DNA of 64,000 nucleotides from JBOFSQ01 sp051651625. GTDB lineage: Bacteria > Planctomycetota > Planctomycetia > Pirellulales > Thermoguttaceae. Of the stretch, positions 35,164 to 46,400 are shown piece after piece (position 1 is the stretch's first letter; each line of letters begins with the position of its first letter). The notes beneath the pieces are model-generated. The model saw nothing but the letters and a program-made list of their open reading frames with translations. It searched no databases and was not told the origin of the DNA. The DNA is taken from positions 186,001 through 250,000 of the forward strand of contig JBOFSQ010000065.1 in NCBI GenBank assembly GCA_051651625.1, given 5' to 3'. The position numbers and the translations under genes are program-made.

Positions 35164-35294
35164 GCGAACACTTCTCTAGCGGAACAATCGTCACAACCGC
35201 TCAATCTACTGACGCGACTCAAACGACTGGGCAATGCGGGCGATAACGCGGCAGATTGTCGATTGGGGTCTCTGGGTGAAATGTGGTGAAACGA

Positions 35295-38200
35295 ATGACG
35301 CGACCAGCAATAAACATAGTTTGTACTTGCGCCGCTGCGATTCTGTTCGCAGTGGCAACAGTGTTCGCAGATGCAACGCCAAGTACGCTCACGTCACCAA
35401 CTGCTTCTTCGGCGGCGACGATGACAACCGCGCCAGCAGTACCGCTCGCAATGCCGCAACCAAACGGAACGTCATCGCCAGCAACACCACCGGTCACATC
35501 TCCCACTGCGGCATCGTTACCAGCCACCACAACCGAACCGGTTATCACGCGACTTCAGCGCGTCGTCAACGACGTTGTATACCTCGTCGATGTCGCAACC
35601 GGAAAACGAGTCATGCTGCTTCCCGGTGACTGGTCGCCAGATGTCATCGACGAGTTTCATCGCTTCTTAACACGCGACCGCCAGTCGCCTGAAACGCCGT
35701 ACACAATACGTCTCCTCCGCGCCGAAGGCCGCGTTGAGCCGGTCAGCACAAACGCCGACCAACCTGTCGCAAGTTTGCTCCGATTGCGAATCAATCTCGA
35801 AGTTGTTACACGTTCGCAGGGCGTTGTTCGTGTACCGATAGCGATGTCCGAAGGGGCAATCCTCGCTGGCGGCGAACCACTCACTTGTACCGGTCACGGA
35901 CGCGCTGAACTCACCATCGCCCCCGACGGAACGTACATTCTGATCATCACGAATAACACCGAAAACGACGCCAACGGCGAATCGGTAAACGGTGCGCCGT
36001 ACACAACCAATGTCGCACTTACGCTGTGTTTCCCCGTTGTGGCAACGGGCGAGAACGACTATCGGTGCGTGATCTCATTTCCGAACGCACTCACTTCCGA
36101 AATGAAGGTGACTGTTCCGATGGCCGACGCCGCCGCGACCGTGCCACGCGACGCCATTTTGCTCGCTTCCGAACCGAGTGGAGCACGCCAACAAGATACA
36201 ACGTTTACGATTCAGTCGCTCAAAAATCGTTTTGAGTTGTCGTGGCGGCCACTCCACAGAGACCTCGTCCGCGAGAGACCAGTCGTTGTCGCCGAGAACG
36301 GCGTTGTCGTCGTCCGTCTCACGCCGAGCGAAACACGTTACGAAGCGGAGATTCCAGTACGCAGTCTGACAACGCCAATCGACCGCATCTCGGTGCGTCT
36401 CCCCGTCGGTGCCACACTCGATGCGACGACGCGGCACTCGGTCGTAAACTACTCCGTCCGCCCAGCACCGCAGAACGACCCAACTCGCGGCGAAGTTTTG
36501 GAGATCGCGTTCAACCCGCCGACACTCGGCCCCGTCTCACTCACACTCCGCGCAACTCACGCCGTTACCGAAGGGAACGAAGACAACTGGAGTGAAACTG
36601 TCGGCGGGTTTGAAGTCATCGGCGCAGAAAAGCAGTTCGGTACGATAACGGTAATCGCACCGAACGATGTTCACACGTCTTGGAGCCACGGCAGCGGACT
36701 TCACCGCGCACCGCTACCGCCAGAACTCGCAAGCGAATCCGCAGCAAAGTTCGACTACTTCACCGTACCGTTCGCCATTCAAACAAAGGTGCGCACGCCG
36801 CAAAGTCGCATCAACGTCAAGCCCGAACACGTCATCCAAATCTCACGCGACCGCGCGCTGCTCACGTCGCGTTTCACGTTCAACATCTACGGCACGAAGA
36901 CCGACCTACTACAAATCGATCTCGGCACTTGGAGATGGATCGAACTCGGCCCGTCTCACCTAATCGACATCGGTGGAGTCTTCAAAGACGCGAACAATCG
37001 TCTCTATATTCCGCTTCGTGGACTCACCGAAGGTGTTGTTGACATCGAACTGAAGGCGTATCTGCCGTGGGAACTTTTGACGGCCACAACACCAAAGCTC
37101 CTCGACTTTCCGATCCCGATGCCGATTGGCGATTGGGTTGAACCGGCACCGGTTGCTATCGTCCCCGCCGACAACATTAAGCTGTTTCCGGTATCGCGCG
37201 ACTCGGCGTATGACTGGCTCGACGTTTCGCAAGTCACAACCGATTTGGTCTCGCACATTCGCCGTTTTCTGCTGTTCCGCAGTGAGATTCCGCGGAAGCA
37301 GCAGGAGCCGCTAATCTATCAAACCAGCGGCGACACGCCGGTTTTTGTGGCGGGTGTGCTGTACACTCCGAGACGAGTGTCGATGGTCTCCGAAACGGTG
37401 ATTCGTCCAACAGAACCGAGCGAACAAGTTACGCAGACTATCGGTTACACCGTCGAGTTTGAACCGCTAGAACGAGTCACTCTTTGGGTGCCAAGCATTC
37501 TTGACCAGAACCCAACCCAGAATCAGAAGGCGACGCTGCGAGTTTCTCTCGCGGGGAAGAGCGACCAACTAACGATCAGCACCGTACCGGGAGAAACAAT
37601 CCAAAAAGATGGAATCGTCTACGTTAAGAAGAGCATACTTCTTGCCGGACTCGGCTACTCGTCGCTGGTGTTATCGTACTCGATTGATCCGATTGATGTT
37701 CGTCAAGGCGTTTCGATTCAGCGAACGATTCCACTCGTCGTTCCCGCAGACCCGTTTCCGCTCATTCAGTCGGTAACGGTGGAAGTGCCACGCGGGATCG
37801 GTGTTACACTCTACGACACGTCACGAACAACGTGGACACCGCGCGAGACGAAATCGTATTCAGTCTATCAGCAACAGCGGTTTACGTTTGTCGCAAGCGA
37901 TGTCGCACCGCAACCGACGATCAACATTCAGCTCGCACTCGACGACCCCGATGCGCTCGGCATGACGGTCGTTCGTCGCGTGTGGCTGCAAACGTGGCTC
38001 AAGGGCGACGTTCGCACCGACTTTTTGGCAATGCTCGTCTCAACGAATCGTCCGTCGTTGACAATCAAACTTCCGCCCGGTGTGGTGGCCGACAAGTGTC
38101 ACGCCCTTGTCGGTGGCGTCTCCGTCGTTGCGCCGCTACTCGGCGACAACGAAATACAGATACCGCTCGGCGAAAACCGGTCGCGTGAACCGGTCGTCGT

Positions 38201-38876
38201 TGACGTTCGTTACCAGCTCCCAGCGCAATCGGGCGCGTGGCCAACACTCGAACTACCACAGTTTCTTCAGAGTACGCTCGTTCGCAACGTCTACTGGAAC
38301 GTCGTCTTGCCGTCGCAGCAACACCTCGTCAGCACGCCAGCGGGCTGGACGCCCGAATATAGATGGAAGTGGAACGGCTTCTTCTGGACGCGCGCACCGC
38401 TCATCGACATCGCCCAGATCGACTTCCCTAGCGATCTCCTGAAAGACTACACCGCATCGCCACAGACGAATCAGTATTTGTTTAGCTCGTTCAATCCGAG
38501 TGGGGCGGCGAGTCTTGTGGTGTTGAGTCGTTCGGTGATGGTGTTTGTTGCCAGTGCGTTTGTACTTGCGGCGAGTCTTGCGGTGATATACTTCCCACGA
38601 CTTCGGTACGCAACGTCTCTCGTAATTTTACTTTTGGCGACCGTGGCAGCCGTCATAGTCCAGCCGACGCTTTCGCTGCTGGCGATGCAGGCGTCTGTTT
38701 TGGGGATACTGCTCGTGATAGTTTCGCTCTATTTTTATCGTCTGTTTGTTGTAAGAAAGCCTTACGCCTTGGCTCCAGTTGGTGACGCCGCCCCGTCGCA
38801 ACACACTCCTTATGCCGTTATTATTGACGAGTCCGAAGTGGCTCCAGCGGCAATTGCACCGGAGCAAGGCGCGTGA
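35295..38876 (+). CDS. Giant secreted membrane-anchored protein 1
   Basis: A 1193-residue protein of unknown function. It has a signal peptide (IVCTCAAAILFAVATVFADA), a Ser/Thr/Pro/Ala-rich stretch (to about residue 80), then a module opening VVYLVDVATGKRVMLLPGDW. A long all-beta region follows with repeated short strands and domains (about 150-1060). Near the C-terminus are three membrane segments (for example SVMVFVASAFVLAASLAVIY) and a 45-residue tail. The large part must lie outside the cytoplasm. The ATG at 35295 is chosen; GTG four codons earlier is the alternative. The next two genes encode proteins of the same build, so this is the first of a triad. I recognise no named family. Confidence 0.72.
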   Translation: MTRPAINIVCTCAAAILFAVATVFADATPSTLTSPTASSAATMTTAPAVPLAMPQPNGTSSPATPPVTSPTAASLPATTTEPVITRLQRVVNDVVYLVDVATGKRVMLLPGDWSPDVIDEFHRFLTRDRQSPETPYTIRLLRAEGRVEPVSTNADQPVASLLRLRINLEVVTRSQGVVRVPIAMSEGAILAGGEPLTCTGHGRAELTIAPDGTYILIITNNTENDANGESVNGAPYTTNVALTLCFPVVATGENDYRCVISFPNALTSEMKVTVPMADAAATVPRDAILLASEPSGARQQDTTFTIQSLKNRFELSWRPLHRDLVRERPVVVAENGVVVVRLTPSETRYEAEIPVRSLTTPIDRISVRLPVGATLDATTRHSVVNYSVRPAPQNDPTRGEVLEIAFNPPTLGPVSLTLRATHAVTEGNEDNWSETVGGFEVIGAEKQFGTITVIAPNDVHTSWSHGSGLHRAPLPPELASESAAKFDYFTVPFAIQTKVRTPQSRINVKPEHVIQISRDRALLTSRFTFNIYGTKTDLLQIDLGTWRWIELGPSHLIDIGGVFKDANNRLYIPLRGLTEGVVDIELKAYLPWELLTATTPKLLDFPIPMPIGDWVEPAPVAIVPADNIKLFPVSRDSAYDWLDVSQVTTDLVSHIRRFLLFRSEIPRKQQEPLIYQTSGDTPVFVAGVLYTPRRVSMVSETVIRPTEPSEQVTQTIGYTVEFEPLERVTLWVPSILDQNPTQNQKATLRVSLAGKSDQLTISTVPGETIQKDGIVYVKKSILLAGLGYSSLVLSYSIDPIDVRQGVSIQRTIPLVVPADPFPLIQSVTVEVPRGIGVTLYDTSRTTWTPRETKSYSVYQQQRFTFVASDVAPQPTINIQLALDDPDALGMTVVRRVWLQTWLKGDVRTDFLAMLVSTNRPSLTIKLPPGVVADKCHALVGGVSVVAPLLGDNEIQIPLGENRSREPVVVDVRYQLPAQSGAWPTLELPQFLQSTLVRNVYWNVVLPSQQHLVSTPAGWTPEYRWKWNGFFWTRAPLIDIAQIDFPSDLLKDYTASPQTNQYLFSSFNPSGAASLVVLSRSVMVFVASAFVLAASLAVIYFPRLRYATSLVILLLATVAAVIVQPTLSLLAMQASVLGILLVIVSLYFYRLFVVRKPYALAPVGDAAPSQHTPYAVIIDESEVAPAAIAPEQGA

Positions 38877-38934
38877 TGTGCGACCGCCGTTTACGGTTAC
38901 AAATCGTGTACTCGTTCACGGAATTGACCGCGTT

Positions 38935-39000
38935 GCCGTGTTTGCCCCGACGGGGCAAAGGACAAATAGCAAAACAAACCGTGAACGGTTGCCGGAAAAC
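38935..39000. repeat. TTTGCCCCGACGGGGCAAA palindrome and CCGTGAACGG word
   Basis: Between giant genes 1 and 2 lies the same palindrome seen at about 19890, followed by AAACAAACCGTGAACGGTT, the right-end sequence of the repeat D composites. It explains the 137-bp gap; the 47-codon upstream extension of giant gene 2 is translated repeat. Confidence 0.65.
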
Positions 39001-39013
39001 AATCATTGTTACC

Positions 39014-42000
39014 ATGCGTTTGATTTGGTTCGCACTACTTTTCGTTGCCGCATTTTTGCCGGTCTTCGGTCAGGACGAAGGTCGAGACAATGTTGCGCGC
39101 TACCGGTATTGGTACGTCCCGTATCAGCAACCGGAGGTTTGGCCACTCGGCGACGCGCCTTGTTATGTACCGATCTCGCGGCACGATTTCGATGCGTGGA
39201 TCGCACAGTTTGAGCGTTCCGATTTGGTCGCTGCGCCGCTGTTTCGTGACGCTCGTTACACCGCACGTCTTGAAGCGGGCGTCTTGAGTGGCCGTGCGGA
39301 GTTCACGTTACCACTCACATCAGACGCAAACATTTCACCAACAACGCTCGCAACATCAACGATTTGGTTTCGCGCAGACGTACCCACGTCTACCACCGAT
39401 TCCAGTGCCAACATCGTGACAGGCGAATGGTCACTCGGCGGATTATCGACAAACGCAAACACGCTCGTCTTCGCGTTCAAACTCCCCGAAAGTGTCTCGA
39501 CAGAAATTGAACTCGCACTCCCCGCTGTTTGGACGCCGACGGTTTCCAGCGGCTTCGTCGTCGGCCCAGTTACGCAAACAGCAAACGACACTATCAAAAA
39601 TTGGCGAATCATTCTCGGTACTCGTTCGAGCACTACGCTCACGCTAACCCGTCCGCCGCTTGCTTTAGTAGCACATCAGCAGACAGGGATTACCGAAACA
39701 ATTCTCTGGGATGTCGCTCCGCAAGGGATGCAGGCGACATCGAAGATCACGTTTGACACGACCGATCCGCGTCCGCGCGAGTTCTTTCTCGATCTCGATG
39801 CGCCGCTCCGGCTCGTCGATGTCAAGTGCGACGAAGTCCCCGTCACATTTCTGCCGGTCGAGCAACCGCTAGTCGATGCAGAATCGCCTAGTGAAACCGG
39901 CGACACGGTGCGGCGACAGCGAGTATTGATCCGTCTCCCCGAATCGACATCACCGGAGATGACCGAGCTTGAAGTCACGGCGCAGGCCGCCGTCTCCATA
40001 ACGGATCAGCCGACATTGACTACACTCGAACTGCCGAAGATGCGACTGGTGTCGCCTTCGATATATGTCCGCGAGTCGCGCGGAACACTGCTGGTACGCC
40101 GCCCACTTTTAGTCCGCGAGATAGCGATTCAGCGGGCGTCACAAACATCGCCCGTCGGTATCAACGAACGACCAGACCGCGATGTCTTTGCATTCCAGTT
40201 CTTCGACGGCGATGCGTCGGTGACAGTGCGTCTCGACCAGCAGCGAAGTGAGTTTGCGTGGAGTTCGGGGACGCAAGTTTTTTGGAACGGTTCCGAGATC
40301 GCAGCCTCAATGACGCTCGATGTTTCCGCCGCTTACGGGAACGTCTACTTACTTGAGTTCCCGATCCACGCCGGTTGGAACATCGAATCGGTGCAGTGGG
40401 CGAACGCCTCTGACGCTGTTTCGTGGAGTGTTCGGCACGACATCGCAGATTCAACCACCGAGCCACACACCGGCGGACGAACGCTCGAAGTAAAACTGGC
40501 CACACCACTTGAAGTCGGCGGCCCGTCGCGTCGCCTCCGCATCGAGGGGCGACACTCCGGCGGACTTACGTCGTCGCTGGCGAATCTGATTCCGATAGCG
40601 ATGTCGTTTCCGCTTCGGGGTGAACACGGCGTCGCCATCGACACGCCGGAGACGTTTAGACTTCAGTGGGACTTGTTGCGTTTTCCAAAGCGACAGATTC
40701 TCGCAAACAACAACCCGCTAGTCGAGAGACGGTTCTCGGAAAACCCCGACGGAACACTCTTCCCGCTTCAGCGTGCGACATCGCAACTCGATCTGATGTT
40801 GGTCCCGCAACAACCCGCACTCGCCGTCAACATCGAGGCACACATCGTCGTCCGTGAACAGGAGGTACAGCAGGTCTATTCGTTTCGGTGTCGCCCGTCG
40901 GGTTCGACGATTGATAGTGTCACGATTGAGTTTGCGGCTGATGATCAAGCGTCGTCAGTACCGATTTGGGACTGGCGACTCCGCGACGAAACGGAGCGTC
41001 CGCAGGTCGTGCGTTTGAGTGGCGGTGCGGCCAGCGATTCTTCGGCGGGCGGCTCATCAGGAAGCGTGTGGGAGATTCGCTTCGCCAATCCGCGGAGTGC
41101 GGCGTTTGAGATCATCGCCACGCGAACACAGCCAATCGTATCTGGGATGTCGATTGCGCTTCCGTCGGTTCTCTCTGCGACAGAGCAGCAAGCAGAACTC
41201 TTCATCGAGTCAACAGAGTTGGTGCGATTTCGTATCGACAACACACGGCTGGAACTCTTGTCACCACCCGTACCTCAAATGGGTGAGTTCTCAACCGTTA
41301 GATCGATCTTGCGATACATCCCCGAACAGGAAGTCCGTTCAACAGACCCAGCCGTGCGGCTCCTCGATGCCGATGCCGACTCGGTACTCCCTGCGGCGTG
41401 GGTGTGGATACAGCGTCTTCACTCGCAATTCGAGACCAGCGGCGTGGTACGCAGTAGTGCGATGCTGCGGATCGAAAATCGCGGTACAACCGACTTTGAC
41501 CTGACGTTCCCCGCTGGTGTTACCAGCGAAGATATTCGCGGTATTTGGGTCGGCGACAGGCGGCTTGCGTGGGTGCCGAAGGCGGTCACTGCGCCGCTCG
41601 TGATCACTATTCCGCTCCCTGAACGTAATCGCTTCGTTACCGTGACGGTCGAGTTCACGCTGCGTGACCGTCCACTTGCAGAGAAGCGAAAACTGTCACC
41701 CGCGACGCCGCAACCGAATATCCCAGTCGTCAACGACCAGTGGATCGCGTGGATTCCGCCAGACTTTGTTGTCAGTCACAAGACGACAAAAATTGGTGAG
41801 GACTTTCGCAGTATCGACTTTTTTTTAACCCCGTCATCGAGTCGTGAGGCACGCCCGTTCGACCCACTCGTAATGTTGACGTGGGACTTTTGGCGACAGC
41901 GTCCGTCGCGTGAGACCGAGCTTCAAACAGCGGCAAACGACTTCATCACGCTCTTCAGCAAAACGCTTCACGACGTGCGCGAAGCGACACCACACGGCGG

Positions 42001-42964
42001 AACTTGGGGCGACGTTGTACGCCAACTCGTCGGCGCGGTTGATAGTACGGTGACACCGAGCGAACCGCGTGCGAACACATCGCGTCGGTTTGAACTACTC
42101 ATCGACCGCACGTCGCTCGCGGGGTGGGATGTGTTTCCGACAACGCCGCTCCCAGATGTCGCCACTGTCCGAGATGCTGCTGCACTGCTCGACGCCGCCG
42201 GTATTGTCGTGTTGGCAAACCAACAAGAAACACCCGGCGGAGAACCGACAACGCAGTTTTATCTGACGACGTTTCTCAATCTGGCTTGTCACCGCGACGA
42301 AGTTTCTCCGCTCCTCGGCGAGTCGGTGTGGGCGTTTCAAGAAGGTTCGCAAGAGAGCGGAAGCAGTGAGATCGACTCAACTGGCCTACCATTTCTCCCA
42401 CCGATTACAAATCAACTCGCGTGGGTAACAGCGATGCGGTGGACATCCGAAACCACCCCCGCACGCTCGTTTTGGGGGACAAATCTGCACGAGCGTGAGT
42501 TCGTATCTGTCACGCCAACTTGGAACGCCTATCCGAGTTTAACGACATCGGAGTATCCGTCGCTCTACGTCGTTCAGCGTGACACAATCGTTGCGTGGGG
42601 ATGGCTGCTGTGTATCGCGGTGATCCTCGTAACGCAGCGACGCCCGTTATCGCACCCGATTTTTTTGCTCCTCGTGATAATTCAAGCTGAGGTCGTCGCA
42701 CGCAACATAACGCTCTGCTACGCACCGCTTCCGACAGGAGTTTTTCTCGGCGGTCTCTTTTCACTCTTGATCTCACTGGTACGGCTTACGGCGACACAAG
42801 CTCGCCGCCAACTTCGTCGTCGTGAACGCGCCAGCACTCTGGCAACGGACGAATACGGTCTGCAACGAAAGGCCGAATACTCGACGCAAACAGTGGCACC
42901 ACACCGCGTCACGACATTTCACGAGACAGATTTTGAAATCGATGGCGGCGTACAAGTTACATAA
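39014..42964 (+). CDS. Giant secreted membrane-anchored protein 2
   Basis: A 1316-residue protein of unknown function. Signal peptide MRLIWFALLFVAAFLPVFG-Q. The N-terminal module (EVWPLGDAPCYVPISRHDFDAWIAQFE) resembles that of giant proteins 1 and 3. A long beta-rich series follows; the segment VTVRLDQQRSEFAWSS ... EFPIHAGWNIESVQWA (about 410-470) is matched by similar segments in both partners. The C-terminus has about three membrane helices (AWGWLLCIAVILVT, IFLLLVIIQAEVVA, VFLGGLFSLLISLV) and a 50-residue basic tail. The ATG at 39014 starts the signal peptide. Likely a cell-envelope protein. Confidence 0.72.
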   Translation: MRLIWFALLFVAAFLPVFGQDEGRDNVARYRYWYVPYQQPEVWPLGDAPCYVPISRHDFDAWIAQFERSDLVAAPLFRDARYTARLEAGVLSGRAEFTLPLTSDANISPTTLATSTIWFRADVPTSTTDSSANIVTGEWSLGGLSTNANTLVFAFKLPESVSTEIELALPAVWTPTVSSGFVVGPVTQTANDTIKNWRIILGTRSSTTLTLTRPPLALVAHQQTGITETILWDVAPQGMQATSKITFDTTDPRPREFFLDLDAPLRLVDVKCDEVPVTFLPVEQPLVDAESPSETGDTVRRQRVLIRLPESTSPEMTELEVTAQAAVSITDQPTLTTLELPKMRLVSPSIYVRESRGTLLVRRPLLVREIAIQRASQTSPVGINERPDRDVFAFQFFDGDASVTVRLDQQRSEFAWSSGTQVFWNGSEIAASMTLDVSAAYGNVYLLEFPIHAGWNIESVQWANASDAVSWSVRHDIADSTTEPHTGGRTLEVKLATPLEVGGPSRRLRIEGRHSGGLTSSLANLIPIAMSFPLRGEHGVAIDTPETFRLQWDLLRFPKRQILANNNPLVERRFSENPDGTLFPLQRATSQLDLMLVPQQPALAVNIEAHIVVREQEVQQVYSFRCRPSGSTIDSVTIEFAADDQASSVPIWDWRLRDETERPQVVRLSGGAASDSSAGGSSGSVWEIRFANPRSAAFEIIATRTQPIVSGMSIALPSVLSATEQQAELFIESTELVRFRIDNTRLELLSPPVPQMGEFSTVRSILRYIPEQEVRSTDPAVRLLDADADSVLPAAWVWIQRLHSQFETSGVVRSSAMLRIENRGTTDFDLTFPAGVTSEDIRGIWVGDRRLAWVPKAVTAPLVITIPLPERNRFVTVTVEFTLRDRPLAEKRKLSPATPQPNIPVVNDQWIAWIPPDFVVSHKTTKIGEDFRSIDFFLTPSSSREARPFDPLVMLTWDFWRQRPSRETELQTAANDFITLFSKTLHDVREATPHGGTWGDVVRQLVGAVDSTVTPSEPRANTSRRFELLIDRTSLAGWDVFPTTPLPDVATVRDAAALLDAAGIVVLANQQETPGGEPTTQFYLTTFLNLACHRDEVSPLLGESVWAFQEGSQESGSSEIDSTGLPFLPPITNQLAWVTAMRWTSETTPARSFWGTNLHEREFVSVTPTWNAYPSLTTSEYPSLYVVQRDTIVAWGWLLCIAVILVTQRRPLSHPIFLLLVIIQAEVVARNITLCYAPLPTGVFLGGLFSLLISLVRLTATQARRQLRRRERASTLATDEYGLQRKAEYSTQTVAPHRVTTFHETDFEIDGGVQVT

Positions 42965-42988
42965 CTGTTCAGGGATGATCCCAATGCC

Positions 42989-43015
42989 CGTCATTCCTGC
43001 GTAGGCAGGAATCCA
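42989..43015 (+). repeat. Repeat D copy 3
   Basis: CGTCATTCCTGCGTAGGCAG + GAATCCA, the left arm of the largest composite palindrome (with repeat A copy 3 and repeat D copy 4). Confidence 0.82.
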
Positions 43016-43047
43016 AATAACACGGCCCAAGAAGACGCGATAGCGTT

Positions 43048-43360
43048 GCCCCAACGGGGCTGCAAGAGCTTAGCCGTGGGTGAGCGCAGCGAACCCACGG
43101 TACGCGATACCAAAAGAATCCGTAGCCCCAACGGGGCGTAACATACTCAAAACGGAATTTCCCGTACCAAAACGGTAGCGGCCCATTGAGGCCGTGGCCT
43201 TGCGGAGGGCGAAGCCTACAAATCGACCCGTCATGGGTCTAACATTGACGTTATGATTTCTTTCGCCCCGTTGGGGCTACCATCAACTTGAGGTCTCCGT
43301 ACCGTGGGTTCGCGGAATACCGCTCACCCACGGCTAAGTTATTGTCGCCCCGTTGGGGCT
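43048..43360. repeat. Repeat A copy 3, with repeat E copy 3 nested inside
   Basis: Mirrored CCCCAACGGGG / TTAGCCGTGGGTGAGCG / CGAACCCACGGTACG arms flank a central 100-bp segment that is repeat E copy 3. This nesting suggests E inserted into A. No gene is present in the 498-bp gap 42965-43462. Confidence 0.82.
43142..43240. repeat. Repeat E copy 3, inside repeat A
   Basis: CATACTCAAAACGG followed by AATTTCCCGTACCAAAACGG, then GCGGCCCATTGAGGCCG and GACCCGTCATGGGTC. It is more diverged than copies 1 and 2 and is flanked on both sides by repeat A arms. Confidence 0.8.
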
Positions 43361-43409
43361 TTGGATTCAATGCGAACGTGTGCAAACGCTTCGACAACAT
43401 CTTCGCTTT

Positions 43410-43457
43410 AGATTCCTGCCTACGCAGGAATGACGAAACAAACCGTGAACGGTTACA
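43410..43457 (+). repeat. Repeat D copy 4 with CCGTGAACGGTT end
   Basis: AGATTCCTGCCTACGCAGGA + ATGACG, followed by AAACAAACCGTGAACGGTTA, the mirrored right arm of the composite. It ends six bases before the start of giant gene 3, and its translation would add MTKQTVNGYKK to that protein. Confidence 0.82.
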
Positions 43458-43462
43458 AAAAA

Positions 43463-46400
43463 ATGCAGCCATCAACACCACAAAATCGCGTACACCAAAT
43501 ACTTGCGGCAGCGTTGTCGATTGCGGCAGCGTTGGCAATGTCGTTGGTGCCATCAGCGCACGCCGATTTGAATACAAATGTCGGTGCTATGCGTCACGAA
43601 CCGTATCGCGTTCTCATTCCAGTCGATGACGAGCAGCGCGTCGTCGGTGAGAATGTTTGGGTCTCGACGCAGTTCTACAACCTGCTCACTCAAAGTGGTG
43701 TACAAACTCGCCGCGCGACCGGTGGCAGCGTCATCACGGCGGCGACGTACCGTGCAACACTTGCAGTGAGTCCGCTCACGCAGACACTCGCACTACAGAC
43801 GTGTACCGTGACGTTCACCATCGACATCAAACGGCCCAAAGCGACCATCGTTCTTCCGCCACTTCCACTCGCCCCGTCAGGCAGTACCCCCAACACGGCA
43901 ACGTGGGATGCGACGCCGATCTCGCCACGATTTTTACCGAGTGATCGCGGAATCGAGTTTGTCGTTGAGAATCAGACGCTTGGGAGACACGAGCTTGAAA
44001 TCGTCTTGAGTCCGATGATTGATTCTGTTGGCGATCTGCGGCAGTGCAACTTTCCGGTGCCGCGTGTCACCGACGCCACGCTGATCCTTCAGTTTCCGAG
44101 CGACGCTGCAACTCCAAAAGTTTCTGAGTCACTCGGTGGCGTTACGGTCTCACCATCGAACAGCGGAACGAGCGAACTTACAGCCCGCGTAGGACCGGTT
44201 TCAACGCTGGCGGTTTCGTGGTTTGAACGGCGTGCAAAAGCGGAACAGGCATCGCTCGAAGTCGATCAGCTTCTCTGGCTCTGGTGCCGCGCGCACCAAA
44301 CGAACCTGCGAGCGCAGTGGGAGTTTCGCGTTTTGTCGGGTACGGTGTCGCAGTTGCAAATCGTAATCGACCCACGTTTCCGGCTCTCTGGTCAATACCA
44401 CTGTTATCACGTCCCTGAACGGCGGCTCGCTCTGGCCGATACATTTCCAGACGAACCGACAGAGATACCGATCACGTCGGTCGAACTCGTTCCGCTCTCG
44501 CTCGATCAAGCCGCGACGCACGGCGTTGATACAGGACAAGCGACGGTGCTCAACCTTGCAATGCCGGTTAGTGGAACGATTCTCGTTTGCGGTGACTTCG
44601 TACTTCGTCACTTTGGCGGGATCGGTCAGATTCAGCTTCCGCACATTGCTCCGGTTTCGGGGCGTGTATCGAAGTCGCTTTTGATGACATCGTGCGAACC
44701 ATCGCTCAAGCTACAAATTACGGGTGCGGCAACGGAACAGTCGCAGGTGGCGACGAGTGAGTTTGTGTCGCAGTGGGAACGTTTTCGTCCGCGCGTCGAG
44801 CCGCCAGATTTGCCGCAGCGTGCATTCTCAATGACAACGATGCCGCGCGATGGCGTCGTCTCGATTGAGGCCGCACCTGCGACAGTGCGCGCAGTGATAA
44901 ACGAGTCAGTCGCATTCAACGGACAGACCGCCGAAGTAATCTTCGACGCTACGATCACGCCGTCGCGTGAACTGTTTTCGCAAACGCTTTCTCTACCGAA
45001 GACGATGGCTATTGATTCTGTCGAACTGTTAGATGCATCGTCGCAGCGGATCGAGTTTCGCAGCGTGACAGCGACACCAAATCGGACACTCACGTCACCA
45101 GACGTTGCAACAACCGACGCTGTTACCGATGTCGTTTCCGACCGTCAAAACGTTCACATCTTTCTCAAACGTCCACTCGCAACGGCTGCAACGATTCGAG
45201 TGCGTGGTGCGGTTCCAACTCCTCCAAATATCGAACAACCAACACCACTGCCGCGTGTGGAACTCGTCGGGACGATCACGACCGCTGCCACACTCGCCAT
45301 CTACCGCACGTCGGATGTCCTCGTCAGTGTGGACGCCTCGAAGTGGATGTCGATAGATCGGATGCCGACATCTCCGTTTGACTTTGCTGAGATGATTTTT
45401 GTTGGACGTTACGTTACACCGGTGGCAACAAGCGAAGTATCGACGAGCGTGAGCGGCGAAACTTCTGGCGAGGCGGCACCGGTCATTGCGGCAACTCCGC
45501 TCTACACTCTCACCGAAAACCATCCACAAATTCACGGGAAGATAGTCGAGACTCTGCGACACCTTGCCTCAACCGAGACGTGGAGTGCGCAGTGGGAACT
45601 AACACTCGATATTCAAGACGGTGAAGTTGCGATCATTCCGATCCTGCTTGACTCACTGTGTACAGGCCCGCTTCAGGTTGAGCCTTCAACGATTCGTGTC
45701 GCCGAAGACGCCGTGATTGATGGCAAGCGGCGCGTCGTTTTGATGTTACGCGACCCGGCCAGTGGACATGTAGCGATGACAATCACCTCTGCTGTACGTC
45801 AAGGCGACAAGGAAATAATTTTGCCGCAGCTCCAAATGGACCGTGAGTTTGCGTCGCTGAAACGTTTCCTCGCCGTACCAACGTTCGCAAAGGGGGCGAT
45901 TCAGTGGGAGATTTCCGGGGCCGTCGCCGCCGATCCGACGGTGCATAGCGACTTGCTTCGCGCGGGCGAACAACTCTTCGTCGTTCAAGGCGACGCCTAC
46001 GCTGGTCGCGGGCAGGTTATCGGAAGCGGTGGCACGATTCGTCTTCTCGACGTTCGTTTCTTCGTTCGCAACGACGGCGAGTTTTTCGCCTTCGCAACGT
46101 GCGACGCCGAAGGTGGTTTGGGGCGACGGATTGTCGTTTCGCTCCCGCCGACGACGCCGATGATTGAGGTGTCGATGAGTGGGATTACGGTGCCGATTCC
46201 GAATGATCAGCGTCACCGTTTGTCGCTTACGGTCGGTGCGTATCCGATGCCGCAGCGTCTTGACATAGTTTATCACGGACACGTTGAGCGGCGTGTTCGC
46301 AGCGGTGAAAAGTTGCTCACAAGTGACCTTCCGATACCAAAACTCGATGGGATTACAGTCCAAGAGACGCTCTGGACGGTCGCATTAGAAATGGAACGCG

